This document shows, piece after piece, positions 34,797-44,027 of a stretch of 64,000 nt of DNA. The notes under the pieces were generated by a model. That model was not told the origin of the DNA and made no database searches. It was given only the letters and a program-made list of their open reading frames with translations. The position numbers and the translations under genes were made by a program. Position 1 is the stretch's first letter. The number at the start of each line of letters is the position of its first letter. The DNA is from Chloroflexota bacterium (GTDB lineage Bacteria; Chloroflexota; Anaerolineae; J036; Brachytrichaceae), in the NCBI GenBank assembly GCA_021788625.1, contig JAJYKL010000010.1, forward strand, positions 1 through 64,000, in the 5' to 3' direction.

Positions 34797-37700
34797 TCAC
34801 TCCACGATAACAATATCGGCCTCAGCCAGGCGCTTGTAGATCTCCGCGCGCAGTGCCTCGAGCAGAGCGGCGACCTGCTCGTCAAAATCCTTCTGGGCCT
34901 TTTTAGCCACCTCTGGGTCATCCGCCGGCGGCGGCTTGACGAGCTGAACGCGCACGAAGTCCGCCGCACGAATACGGTAGATGACCTGCTCGGGCGCGGC
35001 CAACTCCTGTAAACGGGCTTTCACCTGTGAGGTGATTTTCTCCACAGCCAGCAGGTCTGCTTCCATTTGGGCTACACTCGCGCCGCACTGGACACACAGC
35101 GCGGCATTACCGGGCAAGTGTTCGGCTCGGCCTCCCTCCATGCACATTCGCGTGGTGAGCGGCTGCAGCAACGGTTCGCGGGCATCCTCCGCGAGTGTGA
35201 ACCACTCGGGCTCCGCGCGGATGTCTTGAACCGCACGCCGGTAGGCCTCGTAGCGATTGGCGTGCAGTTCGAGGTAGATGCCGCAATAGGCGTCAAGCAG
35301 GGTCCCTGCCAGTGCCCCGATCCGGTCGAGGTGCTCGTAATAGGTTTCAGCCCCGATGAGCGAGCGCAGTTGGTCTGCCGCATCGGCCAACTCCGATGGT
35401 GGCGTGTGCGCCTGCAGCACGGGCCACACCTCTTTCACCGCCTCCCGCGCGCCGCGCATCACGGCCAGGTCCGCATCACGCAGCGCCTCGCGCATTTTGT
35501 GGAAGCGGTCGCGTGCCTGCTTCAGCGCGGCGCCCTCGCCGGCCAGGAGCCGCACACAGTCATCGCTCGCGGCGTCACGCGCCGTCTTCAGTGTGGTCTC
35601 GTAGTCGCGCAGCGCCGCCAGGACGGGCAGGTCGTTCGCACGCGCCGTGGCGATGGCCGGAAGCAGCTCGTTCAACTCCGCCGTCGCCAGCTTCTTGAGT
35701 GCCTCGGCGATCGCGCCTTCCTCAACGTCCACCTCGTCGCCGGTGACGCTCTCGTAATTGCGCACCGCCGCGACGAGCGCCTTCAGGTCGATGCTCTCCC
35801 GCGGCGCGAAGCTGGAGGCGTTGAACTGGGGGATCCTGTCGAAAGCGGCGCGGCACTGCGGGTCCAGGTGGTTACGGAAGCGGCGCCCCTGGTGCGTCAC
35901 CTCGATCCGGCCGGCGCGCAATAGCGTGGCCGTCACCACGCGCAGCACGTCGGTGTCCCAGCCGTAGCCCAGGCCCCTGAAGTGCTCGCTCAGCATCTTC
36001 CCAGTGACGCGGTTGCCGTAGTCCTGCTGCTGCTTAAGGTAATCCAACACCTCCTTGGCGATGGGCGCGCTCGGGTCGGGGACGAACCGCTCACCTTGTT
36101 TTGTCACCAGGGCGAGCCCGTTTGGGCCGGCGTAGAACACCTGCGACAGCGCGTTCAGGTTCGCAGCCGTCAGGATTTCGATGGGCTCACTGCCCTTGAG
36201 CGGCTTGGCCCCCATCTCGAGCTTGGGGTACAGGTCCGGCACGCAGGCATCGAACAGCTTGTGCAGCGCGTCGGTAAAGTTCTCGCCTAGGTCGGAGCCA
36301 TCCCTGGAGTTGCCGTGGAACAGGCTGGTGCCGTTCGCAAGTGCTTCGAGCAATTTGTCGCGCAATCGGCCTCTGACGCGCCCCTCTTCCTGCCGCTCAC
36401 CCGAGAGGCTGGTTTGCTCGTCGGGCGTGATGCGATTCTGCGATTGCAGTGCCTGGTACTTGGCGATCATCTGCCTGGAGGCGTACAGGTTGACGATGAG
36501 GTCATCAATGTCTTGAGACAAGGGGAACACCCAGTTGATTTCGTTCTGGTGCTCCGGTTGCCTGCTGGCGGTGCGAACCTCGTCCACCTTGGTTGGCAAC
36601 TCTGCAAGGTCATCCGCTGTTACTAATACGAGCGGTATGTCTCTCGCGTCGCCGACCTGCGTGCCGTCCACAGTGATCCCCACGCCCAGCTTCCGGGGGC
36701 CGCGGAAGTTATAGCTGGCCAGCGCCGGGAGCTCGAAGATGTCCTTGAGCATCTCGCGCTTAATCTCGTTGCGCTCCTTGGGCCGGGGCGTGTAGCCCTT
36801 ACGTTCGGTGCTCCAGCTCTTTTCCTGTGCCGTCTGGAGCTTGTAGCCCTGCTCCGTCTCGCGCGCGTACTCGTGCTGCACCAACCAGTCCAGTGCCGCC
36901 TTCACCTCCGCCTCCGGCGCCGGCTTGCCGGCCTCGCCGACCAGCAGCGCCGCGATGTTGTGCGGCGTCCTGGGCAGGTCGCGGACGAACTCCAGCAGGG
37001 TGATCACGCGCGCTACCCTGCTCGCCCACGCGCGCACGACCGGTTCGGCATCGGCGCTCCGGCTGTCGATCTCGCCCATGTCGCGCTGGCGGTTCGAGCC
37101 GACTTGGCCCTCGATCAGGTTGTAGACCTGGTCCAGGGTGACCAGCGTGCCCACCGGCTTGCTGGCGTAGTCGGTGCGCGGGCTGACCAGCATCTGGTGC
37201 ACCTGGCTGATGATGGTGCGGTTGCTGCCGCCAATGTGGCGGACGGCGCCGGGCACCTGCAGCCGAATGCCCGACACGATGTCGATGGACAACTCGATGT
37301 AGTGCGGCAGGTACGGGTAGAACTGAACGAACTCCCCCGCGTCCAGGTTCTGGTTGCGCGACGTGCGCTCCAGCCTGGTCGCGCTGGTCAGGCTGCCCTC
37401 GTTGGCGCTGAACAAAGCGCCGAGTTGTGCCACACCCGTGTCATTCTTGCTGAGCACGCGACGTGTGGCCACCTCGCGAATGTCGGCGGGGGACAGATCG
37501 ACCTTGTAGTGGAAACGGTCCTGCACCCTCGCCAGCAGGATGCGCTTCTCCGTGCCGAGTGCGGATACGACTTCGTCCAGGCGCTCCTGCGACGTGACGA
37601 CCACCCACGTGGAGGCGACTGCGCGCTTCGCCTTGACGCGTTGGAGGCTCTGCTTGCCGAACTCCTCGGTCACCGCGCGCAGGTCGTTCAGGCGGTCTTC

Positions 37701-38516
37701 GTTATAGGCGACGAACGCGCCCGCCTCGTCCACGACGAACACCAGCGCCTTGCCCGGCCGGCGGCGCTCCACCAGCTCGAACGCGCGCTCGACGAGGAAC
37801 TGCGGTGTGACCTGCACGCGTTTGGACACCAGCGCCTGCGCGAAGGACTCCGGTGTGGGGTAGGTGCGCGGGTCCATCTCGCACAGCACCGCGCCGGTGC
37901 GGTTCCACACCTGCGTGCCGCTGCGTCCCTGCACCTTCCATGCCGCTTTTTCGTTGCCGGTCGCGTAGCGCTGGTTATACCTGGCCTCGAAATCTTCGAG
38001 CTTCCCCTCGCGCTCCAGGCTGACCTCCAGCTCCGCGATGTCGAAGTCCTCCGCATAGCCCAGCGCGCGCAGCAAGGCCCGGTACATCACCTGGGTGACC
38101 GTGCTCGACGGGGTGCGTTCCTTGCTGATGTCGAACATCACCACCTCGGCCGGAATGGTTTGGTTCACCAGCCGGACCAGATGCGTGATGCGAGGGTCCT
38201 CCACCTGCTGGGTGAACAGGGCCGACGCGGGCTGGCCCAAAACCGGCTTGTCCATGAGCACGTAGCCGAGGTTCTTGGCGAAGGACGATTTGCCGCTGCC
38301 GAAGAACCCGCTGATCCAGATACCCACGTCTTCGCTGGGCTGGGATTTCCCCTCGGCGATGGCTGCCAGCAGTACGAGGTAGTGTTCTTTGATGCGCTCC
38401 GTGACGACGTAATCGGTGATCTCGTCGTAGACCTGCTGCTCGTCCACCTGATCCACCTGGATGACCTCGGCGATTTTGGTGTTCAGGTCGCGCTTGATAA
38501 GCTCTCTGATCTGCAT
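34797..38516 (-). CDS. brxC: BREX P-loop ATPase BrxC
   Basis: This 1239-residue protein has the BrxC N-terminus (IRELIKRDLNTKIAEVIQVD) and Walker A GFFGSGKSSFAKNLGYVL near residues 70-87. FVVDEAGAFVAYNEDRL supplies the Walker B region. A long helical C-terminal half ends with a cysteine pair (ALCVQCGAS). BrxC is the large ATPase of type 1 BREX, needed for both methylation and exclusion. A purine-rich ggtgagg repeat lies before the ATG. The length is normal for the family and no lesions are seen. It lies between pglX1 and the HEPN gene, an order that differs from the common brxA-brxB-brxC-pglX. Confidence 0.92.
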   Translation of the reverse strand: MQIRELIKRDLNTKIAEVIQVDQVDEQQVYDEITDYVVTERIKEHYLVLLAAIAEGKSQPSEDVGIWISGFFGSGKSSFAKNLGYVLMDKPVLGQPASALFTQQVEDPRITHLVRLVNQTIPAEVVMFDISKERTPSSTVTQVMYRALLRALGYAEDFDIAELEVSLEREGKLEDFEARYNQRYATGNEKAAWKVQGRSGTQVWNRTGAVLCEMDPRTYPTPESFAQALVSKRVQVTPQFLVERAFELVERRRPGKALVFVVDEAGAFVAYNEDRLNDLRAVTEEFGKQSLQRVKAKRAVASTWVVVTSQERLDEVVSALGTEKRILLARVQDRFHYKVDLSPADIREVATRRVLSKNDTGVAQLGALFSANEGSLTSATRLERTSRNQNLDAGEFVQFYPYLPHYIELSIDIVSGIRLQVPGAVRHIGGSNRTIISQVHQMLVSPRTDYASKPVGTLVTLDQVYNLIEGQVGSNRQRDMGEIDSRSADAEPVVRAWASRVARVITLLEFVRDLPRTPHNIAALLVGEAGKPAPEAEVKAALDWLVQHEYARETEQGYKLQTAQEKSWSTERKGYTPRPKERNEIKREMLKDIFELPALASYNFRGPRKLGVGITVDGTQVGDARDIPLVLVTADDLAELPTKVDEVRTASRQPEHQNEINWVFPLSQDIDDLIVNLYASRQMIAKYQALQSQNRITPDEQTSLSGERQEEGRVRGRLRDKLLEALANGTSLFHGNSRDGSDLGENFTDALHKLFDACVPDLYPKLEMGAKPLKGSEPIEILTAANLNALSQVFYAGPNGLALVTKQGERFVPDPSAPIAKEVLDYLKQQQDYGNRVTGKMLSEHFRGLGYGWDTDVLRVVTATLLRAGRIEVTHQGRRFRNHLDPQCRAAFDRIPQFNASSFAPRESIDLKALVAAVRNYESVTGDEVDVEEGAIAEALKKLATAELNELLPAIATARANDLPVLAALRDYETTLKTARDAASDDCVRLLAGEGAALKQARDRFHKMREALRDADLAVMRGAREAVKEVWPVLQAHTPPSELADAADQLRSLIGAETYYEHLDRIGALAGTLLDAYCGIYLELHANRYEAYRRAVQDIRAEPEWFTLAEDAREPLLQPLTTRMCMEGGRAEHLPGNAALCVQCGASVAQMEADLLAVEKITSQVKARLQELAAPEQVIYRIRAADFVRVQLVKPPPADDPEVAKKAQKDFDEQVAALLEALRAEIYKRLAEADIVIVE

Positions 38517-38560
38517 TGTTTACCTCACCCTCACCTTCATCCTCACCCTCAACCTGCTGC
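38517..38560 (-). repeat. Short purine-rich tandem repeat before brxC
   Basis: On the minus strand the 40 bases ahead of the brxC ATG are imperfect repeats of ggtgag/gatgaag. They offer several overlapping Shine-Dalgarno-like sites. Slippage here could change brxC translation, although nothing shows that it does. Confidence 0.4.
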
Positions 38561-38577
38561 CCCCAGCGGGTGGAACG

Positions 38578-41500
38578 TTACGCTAACCCGTGCGCGATGG
38601 CATAGCTCTTGTTTTCCTTGCACTTTGCCAGTACGCGCTCGGGCCAGTAGCGCATAGCCGTGTAGGACCAGTCATAATCGCCGCGCGCGAGCGCGTTCCA
38701 ACACTTGGCCGACTCGGCGCTCCAGGAAGGCATCAGCTCGCGCAGCGGCGCCAGGTTGATCAAGACGCCATCGTCCAATTCGGGTCGCCAGCCGACCGTC
38801 TCGCCTCGCTCGTTCGTGGCATGGATGACCTTTTCCAGCCGCTGTAGGAACTCTTCCACGTCAGCTCGATCGTCGCGCAGTTCGTCCAGTTGCTTCTCAA
38901 TGCCACGGCGCTCCCGCCCCGACGGCAGGGCCTTGGCGCGTGAGTCCAGTTCGGCGATGCGCGAGTCGAACTCGTTCAGTTTTCCGCGCACGTAACGATT
39001 GCCGGCGATCAGGGGAAGGCTGTCGGCGGTTAATCGCTCGTAAAAGGCGATCAGACTATAACTCTTGCGCGGGGATTGCAGCAGCCAGTAGATGGGCCGC
39101 TTGCGGTACTGCTGCACGTGTTGCTTGAAGAACTCGCGGGCGAACCACTCGTCCAGCTTCTTACCGTTCGTGGCGGTGGCAATGATCTGGTCGGCATCTT
39201 CATCGCCGGCCATGAGTTCCAGGGCATGCCTGACCTTGCGCCCGAGATCGTCGGGGTGCGACTCGTCCAGCACGACGATGCCGTCGGTATCCGCCAGCGA
39301 ACGGAGCTGGGAGGCCACTTCTGCGGTGAAATCGCCACAGCCGAGAGCGCCATCAACGCCGGGCTGGAAGCGGCCCAGCACGATGCCTACGGCATAACTT
39401 ATCCATCTCTGAGCGAGTGCTTCACTTGATAAGATGGCAGTGCTCTCATCACTTTCAGGCTCGCTCTCACTTCCTTCTTGGCCTTCTCCAGACCCTTCGA
39501 CGTTGCTGAGCACTGGCTCTGCTAGTTCTGTTTCGATGGAGGTGCGATCTTCGTCAGTGATAGCATATAGACGATATACTTCGTCGTTTATCGCTTGTTC
39601 GATGCTTGACAATTCAGCGTGCCGCTTTGCATTATCATCAGTTCCCGTATGCCACGCCGGTGGCCCCGCAAAGTCATAAGTCGTTTCGTCTTCGGCGCTG
39701 TCCCGCTTAGCCAACGCAATCGCCTGCACGACCAAGTTATCCAATAGCGGACTGCTCTCATTTGGTATTGGCAATCGTGAAAGGTCGCCAACCTGAAAGT
39801 TCACTGTAGGGTTGATGAGAGACAATGCATATGCAGCGAAACTTGAGTTAAGTACCGAGAGAACGAGAGGCAGCTTAGACTCCTCCGGGAATAACGATGA
39901 GCCTGCAACGTCGAAGATAAACCCACCAGGGGAGAGTCGAGCACTGAATGTACCTTGGGTGAGATAGGAGTAGGTTAATCCGGTATGAAAGTAGAAACCG
40001 GGATTAGTTACAACCATGCCCCAGTTCCCATTTAGATAAGGATATTTCCGCACGATATCTGCTTTTATCTCATCGCCGTCCTCTGACCAGTTCACAACTA
40101 TGTCTTGGTTACCATACCAGCGCCGGAACTTCCCTCCTTTCATATATGGGAACCACTTACGACGAGATAAGGAGGCTTCGACCGCTGTTAAATTACCGAA
40201 AGCGATCCTTCCCCGGCCAATTTCCCACCAGCAGCGTATGTAACGGTAATTGTCACAGGTAGAAAGGCCATGTTTCGGTTGCGCTATCTCGTTTAGGGTT
40301 GCATTTTCCGTAAACAACCGCCTTATAAATGCTCCGATCCAATATACCCAAGGGCTACCCGGTATAGCATCGAAGTCACCCTGACGGTAACGGAACAGGG
40401 CTGGGTCCGGATTACCCGCACATAAGTTTACCAATGCACGCTCATAGCCAATCCGTTTCACTTCAGCATTGGGCTCTTTCACGAGACGGAAGAAGGTTCC
40501 GATGTAGTTATTTCGACATTGTGTGTTAATTTCACGATGTAGAACAAACGCAGCGGTTTGCAGGGTACCTGGATTGCCTGTGGCAAATAAACCACCGCCG
40601 AGATGAATCAAGGTTTCGACAGCAGCTTTGGTACGAATGTCTTCGCGTAGGTTTTCGTATGACGAGATGAACATAAAGGAGTGCATGGTGAGCATTCCTA
40701 TTCTGCCGCCAGGCTCTGTAAGGTCGAGACACCGTTGAATAAAAGCAGCATATAAATCACTTTTTGCGATTGGGTAATATGCCGCAAGAGGTTGAGCAAT
40801 TTCGTCGCTCATTTTGCGTCTTGCCATATAGGGCGGATTTGTTATGACAACATCGTATTGACGCATTAATACATCCAGCAGTCTGAATCCCTTCACCGCT
40901 TCCTCGGTAAAGTACCGTTCGTCAATACCACGCGAGGCTTGATCGCGCATAAATAGATCTAGTGCCTGTACTATCTGAGTGTCGAGGAATACCCAAAAAT
41001 CCTCATCGGACTCATGTGCATCTCTATAAAGTGCCTGGTTGAATAAAGGCGTTTTATCTGCACGCTGCCGCTGATACTCTTGTTCTATAATTTCGCGGAT
41101 GTCCTTTTCGATGGGCAGTAAAGAACCCAACTGCTTTACCTGCTTAATACGCGTCCATACCTGGCGTATGACACGTTCGTAGACCGGACGCGTGAACTTG
41201 GTGTCCGCTAGGAATGCACTCAGGTGATCTCCGCTTGGCAACATAACATCCGCACAGACCAGGTTGTTATCTTTGATCTTTGCCTTCGGATTAAGGACCC
41301 GCGCCTTTAGGTAAAGAGTTAGGGCAGAGAGCTGTACAGCACGCAGGTCAATATCGATTCCATATAAGTTGTTTGTAAGGATCGAGTTCGCAATCTCGTC
41401 CTCACTGGATACAGATGGATTGATAGGCCATCCAGACTCACCGGCATGCATCATTTCCTCGCGGTACATGCTGGCAAATAAGTCAAATGCCACTAAGCCA

Positions 41501-42465
41501 AAATGCATCGTGCCGCAGGCGGGGTCGAGAATCGTGATATCACGAACGCGCCGCAATCCCGCAACAATTGGTTTCGTGATTTGACTACTCGAAGAGTGCG
41601 CAGGCTGTGGAACTAGATACTCCATCTGCTCAGCCAGTCTGCTATCAGGATGTAATTCCAGCCATAATCGCCCCAATGTGTTATGGACTAGATACTTGAC
41701 GATCCAGTGCTGGGTGAAGAGTTGTGTAACCGAGGGGATGTCTTTTGCTTGGAACTTTTGTTTCTGTTGACGGGCGGCAGCAAAAGCCGCTTGCAGCGCT
41801 TCTTCGTTAAAGTATTGATATACCCAGCCAATCGTCTCTTCGTTGCCAACCTGCCACGCCTCTGTTACATCGGCTGAGTTTAGAAGCTCAATCAGGTTTC
41901 TCAGCACGCGAGGGCGAGGGAACAATCGGCTGGGGAGGTTGTCTGCATCAAAAAGCACCTGTATCTCCCTGGCGAGTTCAGCACAGTGCCACAGCAAGAA
42001 GTGACGATAAGCCTTATCGCGTGGCCCCTCGCCGAGCGCATCTTGCGGCAGCGCGCCGGCGTTGTATAACGCGTACTCCGTCGGATGATCGTTCACGTAG
42101 AACAGGAAGCCCTTGGAGTCGTGGTGCCGGTCAATCGTCCCGCTCATCAGCTTGCGCGCCTCGAGCAGCTTAAAGGCAACCAGGCGATTTAGATGGGTGA
42201 AGGCGACCTCGCGCGCCAGGTGGGCTACGGCTTCTTCCCCGCTACGTCCAGCAGCAATCTCATCGCGCACGTGGTACTCGAGCCGGGTGCGGGTTTCACG
42301 CGCTTCCTCGATGCCCAACACGGCCGGTAGCTTCGCTATCGGTTCAAACGTGCCGTTCGGGTGCAGGCCGTAGACCCCTTGGAGGAGATCAAGCGTTTCC
42401 TGGGTGAGAAGCGCGCGGGCGTTCAGGGTCAGGTCATGCAACTTACTCTGCAGTGCTTCGTTCAT
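38578..42465 (-). CDS. pglX: BREX adenine-specific methyltransferase PglX, intact copy
   Basis: This is a full-length PglX of 1295 residues. It has an N-terminal helical region, motif I TILDPACGTMHFGL (near 312-325), FYGID-type motif NLYGIDIDLRAVQ, and motif IV YDVVITNPPYMARR near 545. A recognition and C-terminal half follows, ending DYDWSYTAMRYWPERVL. It methylates adenine in the BREX site and marks host DNA. The region about 39.7-41.7 kb is visibly AT-richer than the flanks, as if the central part had been exchanged. A segment reading AEPVLSNVEGSGEGQEGSES (39.49 kb) looks like an in-frame mini-repeat insertion in a linker. An agga box precedes the ATG, and brxB ends 31 bases upstream. Confidence 0.93.
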   Translation of the reverse strand: MNEALQSKLHDLTLNARALLTQETLDLLQGVYGLHPNGTFEPIAKLPAVLGIEEARETRTRLEYHVRDEIAAGRSGEEAVAHLAREVAFTHLNRLVAFKLLEARKLMSGTIDRHHDSKGFLFYVNDHPTEYALYNAGALPQDALGEGPRDKAYRHFLLWHCAELAREIQVLFDADNLPSRLFPRPRVLRNLIELLNSADVTEAWQVGNEETIGWVYQYFNEEALQAAFAAARQQKQKFQAKDIPSVTQLFTQHWIVKYLVHNTLGRLWLELHPDSRLAEQMEYLVPQPAHSSSSQITKPIVAGLRRVRDITILDPACGTMHFGLVAFDLFASMYREEMMHAGESGWPINPSVSSEDEIANSILTNNLYGIDIDLRAVQLSALTLYLKARVLNPKAKIKDNNLVCADVMLPSGDHLSAFLADTKFTRPVYERVIRQVWTRIKQVKQLGSLLPIEKDIREIIEQEYQRQRADKTPLFNQALYRDAHESDEDFWVFLDTQIVQALDLFMRDQASRGIDERYFTEEAVKGFRLLDVLMRQYDVVITNPPYMARRKMSDEIAQPLAAYYPIAKSDLYAAFIQRCLDLTEPGGRIGMLTMHSFMFISSYENLREDIRTKAAVETLIHLGGGLFATGNPGTLQTAAFVLHREINTQCRNNYIGTFFRLVKEPNAEVKRIGYERALVNLCAGNPDPALFRYRQGDFDAIPGSPWVYWIGAFIRRLFTENATLNEIAQPKHGLSTCDNYRYIRCWWEIGRGRIAFGNLTAVEASLSRRKWFPYMKGGKFRRWYGNQDIVVNWSEDGDEIKADIVRKYPYLNGNWGMVVTNPGFYFHTGLTYSYLTQGTFSARLSPGGFIFDVAGSSLFPEESKLPLVLSVLNSSFAAYALSLINPTVNFQVGDLSRLPIPNESSPLLDNLVVQAIALAKRDSAEDETTYDFAGPPAWHTGTDDNAKRHAELSSIEQAINDEVYRLYAITDEDRTSIETELAEPVLSNVEGSGEGQEGSESEPESDESTAILSSEALAQRWISYAVGIVLGRFQPGVDGALGCGDFTAEVASQLRSLADTDGIVVLDESHPDDLGRKVRHALELMAGDEDADQIIATATNGKKLDEWFAREFFKQHVQQYRKRPIYWLLQSPRKSYSLIAFYERLTADSLPLIAGNRYVRGKLNEFDSRIAELDSRAKALPSGRERRGIEKQLDELRDDRADVEEFLQRLEKVIHATNERGETVGWRPELDDGVLINLAPLRELMPSWSAESAKCWNALARGDYDWSYTAMRYWPERVLAKCKENKSYAIAHGLA
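39491..39520. repeat. Mini-repeat insertion within pglX1
   Basis: The segment encodes EPVLSNVEG on the minus strand. This is a peptide I recall from many unrelated proteins of Chloroflexota and other phyla, where a dispersed short palindromic repeat has entered coding sequence. It lies in a low-complexity acidic linker and keeps the frame. Confidence 0.45.
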
Positions 42466-42496
42466 GCCACGTTCCTAATCTGCAATGGGTTTTCGA

Positions 42497-43093
42497 TCAA
42501 TAATAGATCTTCACACGGTAGTTCTGGCTGGCGTCACGGTCCGGCAAGTCCAGGAACCGCAGCCCCATGCCGTTCTGCTCGGCCGCGCCAGGATAGAACA
42601 ACACAGATGGCACCTCCAAGCGGTGCTCATAGAGCATCTCGAGCAAAGTGGACATGGGGAAGATGTCTGGCCCCATGGCCGCCGCGCGCCAGAGAAACAC
42701 AACGTCATGTTGCGGGTTGAGCGGCTGTAGCATTCCCGCCAGCGTGTCCGCCAGCGGCGCCCATTCCGCCCGTGACAGGTAGGTGTTCACCTGCTGTTGG
42801 GCGCTTAGGAAGCCCTGTTCCTTCTCGAACTGTGCGATCGCCTCGATCCCTTCCGTCTGGTTGATGGCCCGCCAGAGCAGGTCGGCGAAGGAGATGAGGG
42901 TGACGCGCTTCCCGGCTTGCCCCAGGCGGGTCCGCAGGCGGCGGATCTCGCCCCGCAGGCGCCACTCATCGTCAGGATCGTAGCGGAAGATGGCGAACGG
43001 CAGGTCGCGGTAGCGGATGAATGCGGGTGGCGTCTGCCGCAGGTCCTGTTCAAGCTGATACTTGATGCGCTCGGGCAACGATGAATCGGGCAT
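42497..43093 (-). CDS. brxB: BREX protein BrxB (DUF1788)
   Basis: This 198-residue protein has the DUF1788 sequence pattern: FAIFRYDPDDEWRLRGEIRR, TLISFADLLWRAI, HDVVFLWRAAAMGPDIFPMS and the end VPSVLFYPGAAEQNGMGLRF. BrxB is a small core protein of type 1 BREX of unknown biochemical activity, essential for defence. A ggagg box precedes its ATG within the 3' end of brxA, and the genes overlap by 44 bases, so expression is coupled. Confidence 0.9.
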   Translation of the reverse strand: MPDSSLPERIKYQLEQDLRQTPPAFIRYRDLPFAIFRYDPDDEWRLRGEIRRLRTRLGQAGKRVTLISFADLLWRAINQTEGIEAIAQFEKEQGFLSAQQQVNTYLSRAEWAPLADTLAGMLQPLNPQHDVVFLWRAAAMGPDIFPMSTLLEMLYEHRLEVPSVLFYPGAAEQNGMGLRFLDLPDRDASQNYRVKIYY

Positions 43094-43865
43094 AGTCCTC
43101 CAGGTGTTCGACGGGGAACGTGATACGTATTATGCGCCCGGCGGCGTAATACTCCAGCAGGTGCTCCTGGTGCGCCTCCAGGAAGAGGCGTTCAACACCC
43201 AGCCGGGGGAGGAAGAAGACGCGCCAGTCGGGGTCGTCCACCAGCCGGTCGCCTGAGCGCAACTCACGGTGCCGCAGCATGGCGATGAACGCGAACGCGG
43301 TGACGGGCAGGAACGGTATGTTGATCTGCTTGCGATTGGCACCCTGCAGTACGCCGAAATCGCGCAGGGTCGCCAGGATGTGCTGCGCCACGTGCAAGGT
43401 GGTGTCTTCGCTCCATTCGCTTTCGGTTCGGCGGTCCGCTATCTGCTCGCGTAGCAAGCTTATGACGAGCTGTACGTTAACGTCCGTATACCCCCGCTGG
43501 TACGTTGGCAGCAGAAGCTCAGTCACAGCATCGTGCAGCAGGGCGTCGTTGCGGAGAGACAGGTAATAGAGGATGCGGTCCAGCACTTCGTTGGGCATCC
43601 CGCCTTGCGCCAGTGTTACGAGCGCGCTGCGCACGTCGGAGTCATTCAAGTAGCGCTGCCTGAAGATGGCCAGCATGTCGGCGATGCGGACGCGGGAGGC
43701 CTTGGCGAAGACGTTCTCCTGCTTCAGCCGCTGCAGGTTCGCATCTACGTCCTGGTCGCTATCCCAGTTGAGGAGCAGCGTGCGCGTTTCCGGCAGTAGC
43801 GCCGTGGCCTTGATGATCCTGCTGGTGTAGACGGCCTGAGCTGGGGCGGTGGAACTGGTTGGCAC
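43050..43865 (-). CDS. brxA: BREX protein BrxA (DUF1819)
   Basis: This 271-residue protein has the DUF1819 opening YTSRIIKATALLPETRTLL. Its helical body carries LVTLAQGGMPNEVLDRILYY and LLLPTYQRGYTDVNVQLVIS. BrxA is a small DNA-binding core protein of type 1 BREX. Translation probably starts at GTG 43865. It is the first gene of the BREX operon, and its promoter must lie in the 162-bp divergent region shared with the helicase gene, which carries an inverted repeat at 43876-43901. Confidence 0.9.
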   Translation of the reverse strand: MPTSSTAPAQAVYTSRIIKATALLPETRTLLLNWDSDQDVDANLQRLKQENVFAKASRVRIADMLAIFRQRYLNDSDVRSALVTLAQGGMPNEVLDRILYYLSLRNDALLHDAVTELLLPTYQRGYTDVNVQLVISLLREQIADRRTESEWSEDTTLHVAQHILATLRDFGVLQGANRKQINIPFLPVTAFAFIAMLRHRELRSGDRLVDDPDWRVFFLPRLGVERLFLEAHQEHLLEYYAAGRIIRITFPVEHLEDYARFIVARAHQVSA

Positions 43866-43875
43866 AGTGTTCTAT

Positions 43876-43901
43876 TATCGCCAATTGCGAAACTGGCGAT
43901 A
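43876..43901. promoter_or_regulatory. Candidate operator between brxA and the helicase gene
   Basis: tatcgcca (43876-43883) and tggcgata (43894-43901) form a perfect 8-bp inverted repeat with a 10-base spacer. It lies 11 bases upstream of the brxA start in the divergent intergenic region. Its size and place fit a dimeric repressor site controlling BREX. No WYL/BrxR regulator gene is present in the window. Confidence 0.4.
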
Positions 43902-44027
43902 CGTGACATACTTACCCTTGCCGGTTCTTTGTATTATGGGTGCCCCATTGGGATCTGGACGCACATGTGATATTGAAGCAACCGTTTCGGTATCGCGAAG
44001 CCCCGCATGACAGGAGATATAGCCGCT

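Noticed and set aside
34981-38657. Long plus-strand open frames opposite brxC, including a 594-codon one
   Set aside because: They are antisense shadows of a GC-rich gene. They lack ribosome-binding sites and family sequence, while the minus strand has clear BrxC motifs.
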